From positions 1-25,273 of the forward strand of contig JAITKS010000162.1 of NCBI GenBank assembly GCA_031278315.1: 25,273 bases of DNA. The letters are read 5' to 3'. Both the position numbers and the translations under genes were made by a program. This DNA is from Planctomycetaceae bacterium. Its GTDB lineage: Bacteria; Planctomycetota; Planctomycetia; Pirellulales; Thermoguttaceae. Below the pieces are notes generated by a model that worked only from the letters and a program-made list of their open reading frames with translations, had not been told where the DNA came from and ran no database searches. This document shows positions 8,152-16,170 of the stretch, piece after piece. The first letter of the stretch is position 1. Every line of letters starts with the position of its first letter.

Positions 8152-8586
8152 TTAATCTGTTTGCAAATTATTGTCTTTGTTACTTCCTGTCGTACTCATA
8201 GACAAAGCAGTATGTTTCATACCCTTTATTGCAAGTATCATCTTGTGAAAATTTTTTACTTTTTCAACTTCACCTTTGACAATTATATTCTCCATACAAT
8301 TATTATGATCAAGATGAGCATGTTGCGAACAAATTACAATATCATTGAAATTATGCTGCGTTTCCAGCAATCGTTGCACAAGCGGTGTTTTATGATGATC
8401 ATAAATTATCGTTATGACTCCAGCAACAATATCACCGCACTCCCACTCATATTGAACCAACGCTGAACTTATCAATTGCTTAATCGCTTCAGATCGCGTA
8501 GGTAATCCTTGCTGTTCACTGATCGTGTCAAAGCGGCGAATTATATCGTCCTCAATTGAAATCGAAATACGCGTAAGGCAACTCAT
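8152..8586 (-). CDS. nikR: Nickel-responsive transcriptional regulator NikR
   Basis: NikR is a ribbon-helix-helix repressor that binds DNA when loaded with Ni(II). The N-terminal 45 residues (RISISIEDDIIRRFDTISEQ, then RSEAIKQLISSAL) form the ribbon-helix-helix domain. The C-terminal ACT-like domain carries the nickel ligands: H78 (ETQHNF), H89 and H91 (SQHAHLDH) and C97 (NNCMEN). These correspond to E. coli H76, H87, H89 and C95 with a two-residue offset. The length of 144 residues is close to the family norm, with a slightly extended C-terminal tail. Start ATG preceded by a weak AAAAG. No nickel transporter or nickel enzyme is adjacent and I see no clear inverted operator, so its targets lie elsewhere or in a divergent site. 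Confidence 0.93.
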   Translation of the reverse strand: MSCLTRISISIEDDIIRRFDTISEQQGLPTRSEAIKQLISSALVQYEWECGDIVAGVITIIYDHHKTPLVQRLLETQHNFNDIVICSQHAHLDHNNCMENIIVKGEVEKVKNFHKMILAIKGMKHTALSMSTTGSNKDNNLQTD

Positions 8587-8616
8587 CTTTTATCGGTATT
8601 GTAAAATATTGTGTAA

Positions 8617-8635
8617 CGTAATATATCAGTGAAAT
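8617..8635 (+). repeat. Dispersed GTAATATATCAG motif upstream of nikR
   Basis: CGTAATATATCAGTGAAAT, a near-consensus copy, lies about 30 bp upstream of the nikR start codon, where a promoter or operator would be expected. Its presence in many unrelated gaps argues that it is a repeat rather than a NikR site. Confidence 0.65.
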
Positions 8636-8750
8636 AATTTATTTGTAACTTTTTTTTTTTGAAGTTATGTTTCTCACTCTTGAAAAATTCATTTTTCGTT
8701 ACAATAAATAAAATTGACATGTATAAACACAATGCCTTGTGTCTCAACAG

Positions 8751-8801
8751 AGAGACGTAAGACATTACGTAAGACATTACATAAGACATTACGTCTCTAC
8801 A
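8751..8801. repeat. Hairpin element with 12-bp tandem expansion
   Basis: Arms AGAGACGTAA (8751-8760) and TTACGTCTCT flank three tandem copies of a 12-bp unit (GTAAGACATTAC 8757-8768, GTAAGACATTAC 8769-8780, ATAAGACATTAC 8781-8792). The element resembles the hairpin after aroDE (21448-21478), with its loop expanded. It lies 12 bp past the flgB stop codon and could fold in the transcript 3' end. Confidence 0.7.
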
Positions 8802-8813
8802 GAATTTTTTGTT

Positions 8814-9248
8814 TTATACCCGCTCACTGATTGCAGTTTGAAGTAACAACATTTGATGCCGCATTATGTTTAGAGCAGTGTTAAATTCCATATTATTTTT
8901 TGCCATTTCTGTAACTTGAAATTCCATGCCGACATTATTCTTATCGTGATACAAAATTTGATGATCAACAGGCCACACGACGCCGTGTGCTGATGATCTC
9001 CCGTTTTTTAAGGGATATTCGGGGCCGAATGCTCCGGGCGGTTTGTTTTTTCTTTCGATTGCTAACGCTAATTTGTGTTTAAATGTCCCGACATCAAGAT
9101 CGCGAGCTTGATAAAACGGTGTATCAAAATTTGCGATATTGCCCGCAAGCAACGCCTGACGCGCTTCGTCGAAATTGACTACTTGCTCAAGAACAGGAAC
9201 TGTCGTGCCGTTAAATATTGCCCTAAATTGACCAGTTGGACGAATCAT
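8814..9248 (-). CDS. flgB: Flagellar basal-body rod protein FlgB
   Basis: FlgB forms the proximal rod of the flagellar basal body in the periplasm and is exported by the flagellar type III system. The N-terminal block ARQALLAGNIANFDTPFYQA is the conserved rod-protein motif, and the C-terminal segment FQVTEMAKNNMEFNTALNIM is the matching helix of the family. Both ends form the coiled-coil termini of rod proteins. The length of 144 residues is typical. A strong ribosome-binding site (GAGGT, 5 nt before the ATG) supports the start. The FlgN-like gene ends 30 bp upstream, suggesting co-transcription. Usually flgC and fliE follow flgB; here none does, and the next gene is nikR. Confidence 0.93.
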   Translation of the reverse strand: MIRPTGQFRAIFNGTTVPVLEQVVNFDEARQALLAGNIANFDTPFYQARDLDVGTFKHKLALAIERKNKPPGAFGPEYPLKNGRSSAHGVVWPVDHQILYHDKNNVGMEFQVTEMAKNNMEFNTALNIMRHQMLLLQTAISERV

Positions 9249-9278
9249 TTTTTACCTCAAATTTTTAGTGATTAGAAT

Positions 9279-9737
9279 TTATTTTTCTTTCACATCGAAA
9301 TGTTTAACAAATTTTTGTTTTCCTGCCGCTTTAACATAACCAAGTTGTGTATGAGTTACACGGCTAAAACGATTTATTTCATCTTTTAAATCATCTATTT
9401 TTAGTTTGACATCTTCGATACTTTGTTTATCGTTACTAATAATTTCGTCGAGTAATTGTTTACAATGTTCGATTGAATTTTGAGTTTCAATTCTTTCATT
9501 TTCATTTTTCCATTGTATGTTGTTGGTATCGAATTCGCCGTATGAAAGTAACGCTTTTCGGATTACGTCATACTCGTTGAGCAATTGATATTTTTGTCCA
9601 AGCAGATGTAACAATGCGGTCATATCGCTTGCATGAACGAGATTTAATTGTTGCAATACAACTGCAGATAACCGCATTAGTAAACCTTCTTGTTTTTTAA
9701 TCAATTCGCTAAAAGAATTTATTGATTTTGTTTTCAT
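9279..9737 (-). CDS. FlgN-like flagellar export chaperone
   Basis: This is a 152-residue, almost entirely helical protein with heptad-like segments (FSELIKKQEGLLMRLSAVVL; QSIEDVKLKIDDLKDEINRF) and a polar C terminus rich in K (AAGKQKFVKHFDVKEK). Size, helical pattern and position directly before flgB fit FlgN, the cytoplasmic chaperone for hook-filament junction proteins FlgK and FlgL. Sequence identity within FlgN is low, so the call rests on architecture and context. ATG start with a weak AAGAAAA upstream. Confidence 0.65.
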   Translation of the reverse strand: MKTKSINSFSELIKKQEGLLMRLSAVVLQQLNLVHASDMTALLHLLGQKYQLLNEYDVIRKALLSYGEFDTNNIQWKNENERIETQNSIEHCKQLLDEIISNDKQSIEDVKLKIDDLKDEINRFSRVTHTQLGYVKAAGKQKFVKHFDVKEK

Positions 9738-10087
9738 AATATTTTCTTAATGTTAGTTGAATAATTTTAAATTATTCTTATTTGAAATTCCGGTATTTGT
9801 TTTTAAACATGTATTCATTAATAGTTCTGAAAGGGCGATCGGATTATAGCCCGCTGACATCCTTTCCGGGCTGGTTTGATTAATACTTAAAATTATTACA
9901 TATAACGATGCCTACAATTCTTTCACTGATATTATACTCATCACACTTGAAATTGCGTTTTTTGTTTTTTTATAAGATTACAAAATATACTGAAATTTCA
10001 AGAATTAAACGCAATCTACATATTTATAAAAAACCGAATTTTAAAGTGTGAAAAGTATATTACATATTTTCTTAAATTAAATTAATC
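9738..10087. other. Intergenic region with TTTAAACATG/AAGGGCGATCGG module
   Basis: No gene. The module runs from about 9795 to 9912 and contains TTTTTAAACATGTATTCATT, AAGGGCGATCGG and GGCTGGTTTGATTAATACTT. On the minus strand it is open as NQPSPERMSAGYNPIALSEL, which looks like coding-derived sequence. A degenerate TTTCACTGATATTATAC motif (9921-9937) follows, then AT-rich sequence to the end of the TPR gene. Confidence 0.65.
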
Positions 10088-13000
10088 TCAGTTTGAATTA
10101 TTTTCGACTCCGTTATTTATAATATTTTTTTGTACTTGAATTTTTTCAGCCCAATTACTTCCTTTTGGGATAGTACCCGAATCTTCAAATCTTTGCAATA
10201 GCATTTCTGCACTATTTAAAGCGGCGACAGCGTCATTTGTTCTTTTTAAAAGTCTGTATGCGATAGCAATTTGTAGTAGAGCGTCGAGTGATGCGGGTTC
10301 TTGATATCTTGTTGCAACCATGTTGAATGTAGCGATTGCTTTTTCATATTGTTTAAGCAGGATCATAATTTTTCCTGCTCCGAACATTGTATTTCGTAAC
10401 ATTATCGATTCCGATTCAGATAAATCTTTCGTGTCTCTACGCCGAGTTAGTAATCGTTCAGCGGTTTGAATATGTTCCAGTGCGAGTATTCTGTCGTTTA
10501 ATACAGAATCTTGAATTTGGTCAAGTACTTCTTTCACCTGTGCAGAATCTTTAATCATTGCGAGAGTTGATTCCGCTCTTGCAAGATATGATCGTGAAAC
10601 AAAATAATGTGCTTCCGCTGCCTGCGGTGCATTCGGATGAGTCTTTAATGCGTCTTCGAGATACACAATTGCATCTGCCGTATTGCCCTGCTCGTAAGAT
10701 AATTTAGCAAGTAGATAAACCGAATCGCTATACACAAGAGATGACGGATCATAACTGCCTGCGATCAAATTTGAAATCAATAATTGTTTCGCTTTATCGG
10801 TTTCGCGTTTTTCGATATATGCGTAACTTAAAGTCAATTTTATCCTTGAAATTAAGGCGTCGCGCGGATATTGAGCAATTGCATCTTCGAGGTTTGCAAT
10901 CGCATTATCAATCATCGCAAGATTGAGATACATCTCGCCGATATACAACAATGATTCAGGCTGCCGATCAACTTTATTGACTCGCAAATATACTTTGTAC
11001 GATTCGATACCGCGTTTGTTATCTTTACCCAAACGGTAATTTTCAGCACTTCGCCAAATTTGCTGATCGTAAGTTTTTTCGCCGAATTGATAACGTGCCA
11101 ACTCGCCGAAAGCTTCGCCCGCACGCCGAAATTTCTCAATGTATCCGCTTTCATGTTCGCCTCCGTTACGTTGCGGTTCTTTTTGTTTCAACGATTGCTG
11201 ATACAACTCTTTTCCCCAATTTTCATAAAATTCGCCTCTGAATTTTGCGATGTCCGGCTGTGTGATAATGTCTTGGGTGATAGAAAGAAAAACTATTCCG
11301 CTGCGATAATCACGTTTTCGCATTAACCACTGAAGTATCTCGTGAGTTTTTTTATTGATTTCCTTTCGCGTGAGCCAATGACACGCATAATCAAGATTTT
11401 TACGAAGAGTTGCAAACGAGCGGTCATAAATTGTTATTACGTCTTTGAATCGTCCGGCATCGCGTTCTAGTTCGGCATAGAAAAAATCTGCCGCTGCTGC
11501 TTCGTCGGTATCGGCGAAAATTTCGCTTATGTTGGCGTAACGAATTTTCGCTTCGTCTAGCATTCCGATTTCTTCGTTACATTTAGCTTCGAGTAATTCT
11601 GCTGTCCGCAACCATTTTTGATCAAATAGATCATTATGACGCACTTCACGAAAAAGTTCGATTGCCTCTTGATATTTTTGTTGCGCTAATTCTTTAAACT
11701 TTTTTGAATCGGAAGAAAACGGGTCAGTTGTAATCAAGCCGGGATTAATTTCAGACGGAGGAAAAAAACCGCCGTCGGGAAGTATTTCAGTAGGAAACAA
11801 ACCCGGTTCAGAATCGGGAAGTCCTGAACCGGTCGCTGGTTCCGGCGGTAACGTAATAACAGCATCCGGCGGCAAAACAGCTGTCGGTGATTCGTCCGTT
11901 TCTGTTCCCGTGTTAGATTCAGTTCCTGTTTCAGATTCAGTTTCAGATTCAGATGACGGCATAGTTCGCGCTGCAGAGGGCGGCGGTTCGATTGATTCAA
12001 TTTGTGCGAGATAATTTATTCGTTGATAAATCGACTTGTTGTCATCCGAATCTGAAATTGTAGAGACAGCAACTACACCAGATGGAAATTTCTTGTATGC
12101 GTTGAGATAATAATTTTGCGGTTTTGCCGATTCATTGCGTGAGTTATTGCGTGAGTTATTATTGTCCGGCGGCAAGTTGTTATTCGGATTGTTCGGATTA
12201 TCATTGACTTCGGGGATCGGCGGGATCGGTATATCAGTAAATGGAACATTGTTATTTAGAATATTAATATCGTTTGAATTTTGTTGACTATCAGGCGTAA
12301 GCGATTTTTTGCGGAAAATGTTTGCACGTAAAAAAGCAATTTGACCCTTTATGAAAGTTTTCATTGTTGCGTATTGATCAAATTGCGGAACTTTTCTCAA
12401 TATTTTTTCAGCGTTGTCAGGATTATTGTTATAGATTTGTATCATCGAATTGAATAAGTCTGATTCGAATATTTCGTTATCGGTTACGGTTGGTTCAGCT
12501 TGAAATAATTTTATGAATTTATCGGCTTCGGTTGTATTAGCTTCAGGCGATAATAGATACGCATTAGAAAGATACCAATACAGCATTTTTTTATTCGGAG
12601 AATTATTTTCCAGTGCAACAATCAAAGGTTCACGTGCTTTAACAAATTCACCTGCGAGATAAAACGATTTGCCGAGCATAAAAGCGGCTTCAGCTTTTCG
12701 TCCCGGATAGTATCCGAGCGAGCGGCAGTCAGAGAGATATTTTGCGGCGGCGAGATAATAATTTTTTCTCGACAGGTCTTTTGGATTACCGCTATTCATT
12801 TCCGCTATCGAACATGACGATGCACCAAGAACAAAAAGAGCACCGGCACGTGTTAAGTCATCTCGGCGTGAAGTATATTTGAGAACGGTTTCCGCAAACT
12901 TACCAGCTTCGCCGTAAGCACCAAAATCGTAAGCGTCAATCGCCTTTTGCAATGTCGGACGATTGACATAATTATAAATGTAAAGTGTTAAAAGAGACGT

Positions 13001-13324
13001 CGGAATAAAAAACGCAAGGAAACCTAATATGCCGATAATAAGACCGGGAATAAAATGATCTTTAGTCCAATAAACGTAATCATCCCAATAATCCAGAGCG
13101 ATATCAAGCAAAACGATACCGGTTGAAGGAAGGAGATAATCTTCTTCTTCGTCGTCGTAATCGTCATTATCTTGTTCTTGAGCAGTTCTTTTTTTAGGGT
13201 TGCGGCCGGCATCGGCTTCGTCGTCATCTTCGCCGGTTACGGGTTTTTTAATTGGCCGCCGGCGTCTGCGTATGACTATCTCGTCGTCTTCGTCTTTTTC
13301 TTCTTCATTATATCTTTTAGCCAT
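10088..13324 (-). CDS. Large membrane-anchored TPR protein
   Basis: This protein has about 1078 residues from the preferred ATG. It begins with a strongly charged cytoplasmic region containing KDEDDEIVIRRRRRPIKKP and an acidic D/E run. A single transmembrane helix (FIPGLIIGILGFLAFFIPTS, about residues 92-118) follows, then a long region of TPR-like helical repeats. These are interrupted by an N/P-rich linker and an S/E/T then P-rich linker (roughly residues 345-555). The C-terminal half has clear TPR repeats (SLLYIGEMYLNLAMIDNAIA; AIVYLEDALKTHPNAPQAAE). This indicates a periplasmic or cell-surface scaffold anchored in the inner membrane; partners are unknown. A GTG 36 bp upstream also opens the frame, but the ATG is preferred because GAGA lies about 10 nt before it. 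It is transcribed alone. Confidence 0.85.
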   Translation of the reverse strand: MAKRYNEEEKDEDDEIVIRRRRRPIKKPVTGEDDDEADAGRNPKKRTAQEQDNDDYDDEEEDYLLPSTGIVLLDIALDYWDDYVYWTKDHFIPGLIIGILGFLAFFIPTSLLTLYIYNYVNRPTLQKAIDAYDFGAYGEAGKFAETVLKYTSRRDDLTRAGALFVLGASSCSIAEMNSGNPKDLSRKNYYLAAAKYLSDCRSLGYYPGRKAEAAFMLGKSFYLAGEFVKAREPLIVALENNSPNKKMLYWYLSNAYLLSPEANTTEADKFIKLFQAEPTVTDNEIFESDLFNSMIQIYNNNPDNAEKILRKVPQFDQYATMKTFIKGQIAFLRANIFRKKSLTPDSQQNSNDINILNNNVPFTDIPIPPIPEVNDNPNNPNNNLPPDNNNSRNNSRNESAKPQNYYLNAYKKFPSGVVAVSTISDSDDNKSIYQRINYLAQIESIEPPPSAARTMPSSESETESETGTESNTGTETDESPTAVLPPDAVITLPPEPATGSGLPDSEPGLFPTEILPDGGFFPPSEINPGLITTDPFSSDSKKFKELAQQKYQEAIELFREVRHNDLFDQKWLRTAELLEAKCNEEIGMLDEAKIRYANISEIFADTDEAAAADFFYAELERDAGRFKDVITIYDRSFATLRKNLDYACHWLTRKEINKKTHEILQWLMRKRDYRSGIVFLSITQDIITQPDIAKFRGEFYENWGKELYQQSLKQKEPQRNGGEHESGYIEKFRRAGEAFGELARYQFGEKTYDQQIWRSAENYRLGKDNKRGIESYKVYLRVNKVDRQPESLLYIGEMYLNLAMIDNAIANLEDAIAQYPRDALISRIKLTLSYAYIEKRETDKAKQLLISNLIAGSYDPSSLVYSDSVYLLAKLSYEQGNTADAIVYLEDALKTHPNAPQAAEAHYFVSRSYLARAESTLAMIKDSAQVKEVLDQIQDSVLNDRILALEHIQTAERLLTRRRDTKDLSESESIMLRNTMFGAGKIMILLKQYEKAIATFNMVATRYQEPASLDALLQIAIAYRLLKRTNDAVAALNSAEMLLQRFEDSGTIPKGSNWAEKIQVQKNIINNGVENNSN

Positions 13325-13360
13325 TTTAAACGATTCTCTTTTTAATTTTCGATTTGTCAC

Positions 13361-13535
13361 TCCAATTCAATTTATTTATTGTAACAAAAAATAAATTGTC
13401 AAGTATGAGGAGTATGTCAGAAATATTCAGAATTGATAAACGATAAGGTAATATCGGTGAATTATACAAATTCTAAAAAAACACGAAAAGATCAATTTTT
13501 TAAAAATAGTAATATATCAGTAGAATTTTTGTTAT
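13361..13535. other. Intergenic region with dispersed motif and possible promoter of the TPR gene
   Basis: On the minus strand a perfect TTGACA (complement of 13397-13402) lies upstream of the TPR gene, with TACAAT (complement of 13378-13383) after only 13 bp, so a promoter here is possible but the spacing is poor. To the right are a degenerate GGTAATATCGGTGAAT (13446-13461), an ACACGAAA tract, and a good GTAATATATCAGTAGAATTT copy (13509-13528) just past the end of the ATPase gene. Confidence 0.4.
13509..13530 (+). repeat. Dispersed GTAATATATCAG motif copy
   Basis: GTAATATATCAGTAGAATTT with one substitution from consensus, followed by further T residues. It lies a few bases beyond the 3' end of the ZnuC-like gene. 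Confidence 0.7.
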
Positions 13536-14282
13536 TTATCTGTGGTCGTGCAGTACGATTCTTACTCCGCTATGGCGGTACAATTGATGTAATGTTTTTT
13601 CATTTAATTCTGAAGTCTGATGTGTTGCGACAGTTTTATTTACACAAATAACATTCTTTACACATTGCGAAACAAATCGGACATCATGAGAAACCATAAT
13701 AATTGTCATTGTTTTATTTAACTCTGTCAAAATTTCGCATAGAATTTTTTCTGAGCTTGCGTCGATATTGTTAGTTGGTTCGTCGAGCAGCAGCAGTTCA
13801 GGATTTCCGCAAATAGCTCTTGCGATTAATGCCCTTTGACGTTGACCTCCTGATAAATTTCCGAATGGTGTTTTGGCGAAATTTTCCAATTTCATTTTTT
13901 GCAGCGCATTTATTGCCGCAATCCGATCCGATTTCGAGTATCGGTATCCGCTTAACAAATTTGAAAGAAAATCACCGCACCGAATACAGCCCATTAAGAC
14001 TACATCAATTGTAGAAATTGGAAATTTCAAATCAACTGACATCTGCTGCGGAGTATAACCAACTCGCGATACGGTACTTTTAGGATCACAATTAAAGAGT
14101 TTAACAGCACCAGAATTAGGTTCAAGTATTCCAAGTATCAATTTCAGAAGAGTTGTTTTTCCGCCGCCGTTAGGTCCAACTATCGACACAAAATCACCGC
14201 TCTCAACAAAAAAAGTCGCATCCTGTAAAACAACAGAATCCGAATAAGAAAACGTCACTGACTTAAATTGAACAACAGACAT
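13536..14282 (-). CDS. ZnuC-type metal ABC transporter ATP-binding protein
   Basis: This is the nucleotide-binding subunit of a zinc/manganese-type (cluster 9) ABC importer. All motifs are intact: Walker A GPNGGGKT (36-43), Q-loop in TPQQ (77-80), signature LSGGQRQR (143-150), Walker B LLLLDEP (163-169) and the switch histidine in SHD (H199). The C terminus ends in LHDHR, similar to the histidine-ended tails of ZnuC/MntB-like ATPases. Length is 248 residues, as usual. No ZnuB-type permease or ZnuA-type binding protein lies next to it. The ATG is 2 bp from a TTAGTGG/TTAGCGG repeat array, so its promoter must lie in or beyond repeat DNA. Class is secure; which metal is imported is not. Confidence 0.9.
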   Translation of the reverse strand: MSVVQFKSVTFSYSDSVVLQDATFFVESGDFVSIVGPNGGGKTTLLKLILGILEPNSGAVKLFNCDPKSTVSRVGYTPQQMSVDLKFPISTIDVVLMGCIRCGDFLSNLLSGYRYSKSDRIAAINALQKMKLENFAKTPFGNLSGGQRQRALIARAICGNPELLLLDEPTNNIDASSEKILCEILTELNKTMTIIMVSHDVRFVSQCVKNVICVNKTVATHQTSELNEKTLHQLYRHSGVRIVLHDHR

Positions 14283-14513
14283 TTTAGTGGTTAGTGGTTA
14301 GCGGTTAGCGGTTAGCGGTTAGCGGTTAATTCGCATGCGGAAATTATCACCGACTCTAAGTTCGAATCACTAAATTCCTAACCGCTAATTGTAATGATTA
14401 AGCATAAATTAGTGGATAGCGGATTAGTGCTTAACGATGTGAGCTTAGTGATCCGTGATAATTTCCGCATGCGAACTGACCACTAACCACTAACCACTAT
14501 ACTCTAACCGCTG
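14283..14513. repeat. 230-bp palindromic element with TTAGCGG heptamers
   Basis: The left arm has six tandem heptamers (two TTAGTGG, four TTAGCGG; 14284-14325) followed by a 21-bp core at 14330-14350 containing TTCGCATGCGGAAATTATC. The right arm carries the exact reverse complement of that core (14455-14475) followed by CCACTAACCACTAACCACTA. The 21-bp cores match perfectly and are 104 bp apart, with a further TAACCGCTAA / TAGTGGATAGCGG region between. The element fills the whole space between the ZnuC-like gene start and the end of the BatC-like gene. Confidence 0.85.
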
Positions 14514-16151
14514 CTACCAATCTTTGTTTACTGGTGATGGTTGTAAAAGATAGTATTTTAATTCTTCTCGACGCTCATTTGCTTCTTGTTGTTTTCGTTT
14601 AACTTGTCTTATGAGACGTTCAGTTTTTTCTTCTTGTCGTTTTTTTTCTTCGTTTGTTAAATCTTTTTTATTTTCATCTTGTTTTCTCTCATCGGGATTT
14701 TGTTTCGATTGATCATCATTATTTTGTGTATTATTTTTTTGATCATTTTCATTTTTGTTTTCCGATTCATTTTTTTGATCTTGATCTTGATTTTGATCTT
14801 TATTTTGATCTTGATTCTGATCTTGGTTCTGATCTTTATTTTGATCTTGGTTCTGATCTTGGTTTTGGTTTTGATTTTGCTGATTTAAGATTTCGCGTAA
14901 GAGTTTTTGAGCATTTTTTTGTTTTGGTAACGCTTCGGAAAAATTATTTTTAATTAGTAATTCGGCGGCATCTCGTGCTAGTTGCTGAATTTCCGGTGCG
15001 TATTTTACGGCGAGTTCAATCGCTTTTTTTTGCGGATTTTGTTGCATATCCGCTTGATTTTGCCGCATATCCGCTAGACCCTTTTCTGCTAGCGAAAGCA
15101 TTGACGGCATCAGATTGGCGACCTTTTGCTGTTCATAAATTTGTCTTTGTAAATCAGATATTGCGGAATTGTTGTCTATGAGCCGAGTTTGTATTTTTTC
15201 TGCGCCTTGAGCAATTTGTTCAAACGATGACGCTATAGCAAATTTTAGATCACTTAATTGTTTATTTGTGGAATCAGCTTTTTTTTGTGCGTCTGTTTCG
15301 TCGAAATTATCGAGAGATTGTTTAGTTTCGCCGGCTGAATTTCGTATTTGATCAATTATATTAGCTAGTATTTCAAGTTGTTCACGATGTTCGTCATTTT
15401 GAGTATTGTTAGATTCGAGTTGATTTTTCAAATCGTCTTGAACGGCGTCGAGTTCTTCGATTACATTTTTTTGTTTTTCGGCAGATTTGTACAGCTCTTG
15501 AAATTTTTTCGGTGAATTTTTCAACTCTTTCGCTTGTGAAATTGAATCTGATACATTGCGTTGTAATTCTTCGATCCAATCGAATCTGTTGTAAGGTTCT
15601 TTCTGTCTTTCTTGTTTACGGTCGAATAGTTCCCATTGAGTTTTAATTTTGGTTTGCCAAGAGCGTAATAGTTCGATATTATGTTTTGCGTTTTCATTTT
15701 TTGGTTCGATTTCAAGTATGTTTGAGTAATATTGTTCAGCTTTATTTATTAATTCTAAAATAGAATCCCGATTTTCTTTTGGTGTTTCAGATTGTTCTTC
15801 GGGCAATTGTTTTCTTGCTTTGTCGATATGAATTTGAGCGAGAGCTTCCAAAGATAGAACAGCAATTTTCGGATTACGGTCAAGAGCTGATTTACTTAAA
15901 ATATCTATAGCGTGATCAAGTTCACCTGAAGCGGCTAATGCAATTCCGTGATTATAAGTTAAACGTAAATCATTAGGTGAATTTTCTGCGGCATTTGCGA
16001 AAGCTTTTGCAGCTTGTTTAAATTCACCTTTCTGAAATGCCTCTGTTCCGGTGCGAATCGTTGTTGAATCAGAATCAGCAATACAAGTTGAAACAGAAAC
16101 CAAAATAAAAGACAAAAAAATTATTTTTGTTACAAAAAATCGTATTAACAT
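14514..16151 (-). CDS. BatC-like TPR protein with Q/N/D-rich C-terminal region
   Basis: A signal peptide or anchor (FFVTKIIFLSFILVSVST) is followed by TPR repeats (about residues 30-115: EAFQKGEFKQAAKAFANAAE; LRLTYNHGIALAASGELDHA). Next come long coiled coils, a strongly repetitive Q/N/D segment (about 420-465) and a basic helix (EEKTERLIRQVKRKQQEANE) before the end motif PVNKDW. A TPR protein with a coiled-coil, low-complexity tail and a terminal K/R-D-W is what I recall of BatC/BatE-type partners of VWA proteins in the Bat (aerotolerance-like) systems; that assignment is by architecture. The product is probably in the periplasm or on the membrane. It lies about 10-20 bp after the RNase E/G gene, so they are probably co-transcribed. 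A GTG at 16160 is an alternative start; the ATG has GTGGA just upstream. Confidence 0.75.
   Translation of the reverse strand: MLIRFFVTKIIFLSFILVSVSTCIADSDSTTIRTGTEAFQKGEFKQAAKAFANAAENSPNDLRLTYNHGIALAASGELDHAIDILSKSALDRNPKIAVLSLEALAQIHIDKARKQLPEEQSETPKENRDSILELINKAEQYYSNILEIEPKNENAKHNIELLRSWQTKIKTQWELFDRKQERQKEPYNRFDWIEELQRNVSDSISQAKELKNSPKKFQELYKSAEKQKNVIEELDAVQDDLKNQLESNNTQNDEHREQLEILANIIDQIRNSAGETKQSLDNFDETDAQKKADSTNKQLSDLKFAIASSFEQIAQGAEKIQTRLIDNNSAISDLQRQIYEQQKVANLMPSMLSLAEKGLADMRQNQADMQQNPQKKAIELAVKYAPEIQQLARDAAELLIKNNFSEALPKQKNAQKLLREILNQQNQNQNQDQNQDQNKDQNQDQNQDQNKDQNQDQDQKNESENKNENDQKNNTQNNDDQSKQNPDERKQDENKKDLTNEEKKRQEEKTERLIRQVKRKQQEANERREELKYYLLQPSPVNKDW
14767..14890. repeat. Hexanucleotide array encoding a QN/QD tract
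   Basis: Some twenty near-tandem hexamers of the TTGATC/TTGATT/CTGATC/TTGGTT type (plus strand) encode alternating Q-N/Q-D with occasional K in the BatC-like protein. Variation is mostly at single positions, as expected after slippage and drift. Antisense frames over this array (for example LDLDFDLYFDL) are artefacts. Confidence 0.85.
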
Positions 16152-16170
16152 TTTATCCACTTTTTTGTTG

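Larger units (their letters stand above)
8587..8813. other. Intergenic region between flgB end and nikR start
   Basis: The interval contains the nikR upstream region and a GTAATATATCAG motif (8617-8635). Its right side holds an inverted-repeat element with internal tandem copies (8751-8801). A 68-codon open frame across it is composed of that repeat and is not considered a gene. Confidence 0.6.

Noticed and set aside
8161..8466. Plus-strand 101-codon frame opposite nikR
   Set aside because: It is antisense to nikR, whose metal ligands and fold are fully recognisable.
8617..8635. NikR operator upstream of nikR
   Set aside because: The sequence is a copy of the widespread intergenic motif and does not resemble the known GTATGA-N16-TCATAC operator.
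8583..8789. 68-codon minus-strand frame starting with MSYV repeats
   Set aside because: Its N-terminal half is simply the 12-bp tandem repeat translated, the remainder is AT-rich intergenic sequence, and no ribosome-binding site or family resemblance is present.
603..14282. FecCD permease and ZnuC-like ATPase as one transporter
   Set aside because: They belong to different ABC importer classes and lie 12 kb apart; FecCD permeases work with FecE/BtuD-type ATPases.
14284..14325. CRISPR-like array
   Set aside because: The units are contiguous heptamers without spacers, and no cas gene is nearby.
14330..14370. T-loop-like GTTCGAATC, suggesting a tRNA or att site
   Set aside because: The flanking five bases on each side do not pair and no acceptor, D or anticodon arm can be built; it belongs to the TTCGCATGCGG repeat module.
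14654..14953. Plus-strand frames with LDLDFDLYFDL or ILILILVLI composition
   Set aside because: They are antisense translations of the hexamer array coding for the Q/N/D tract of the BatC-like protein.
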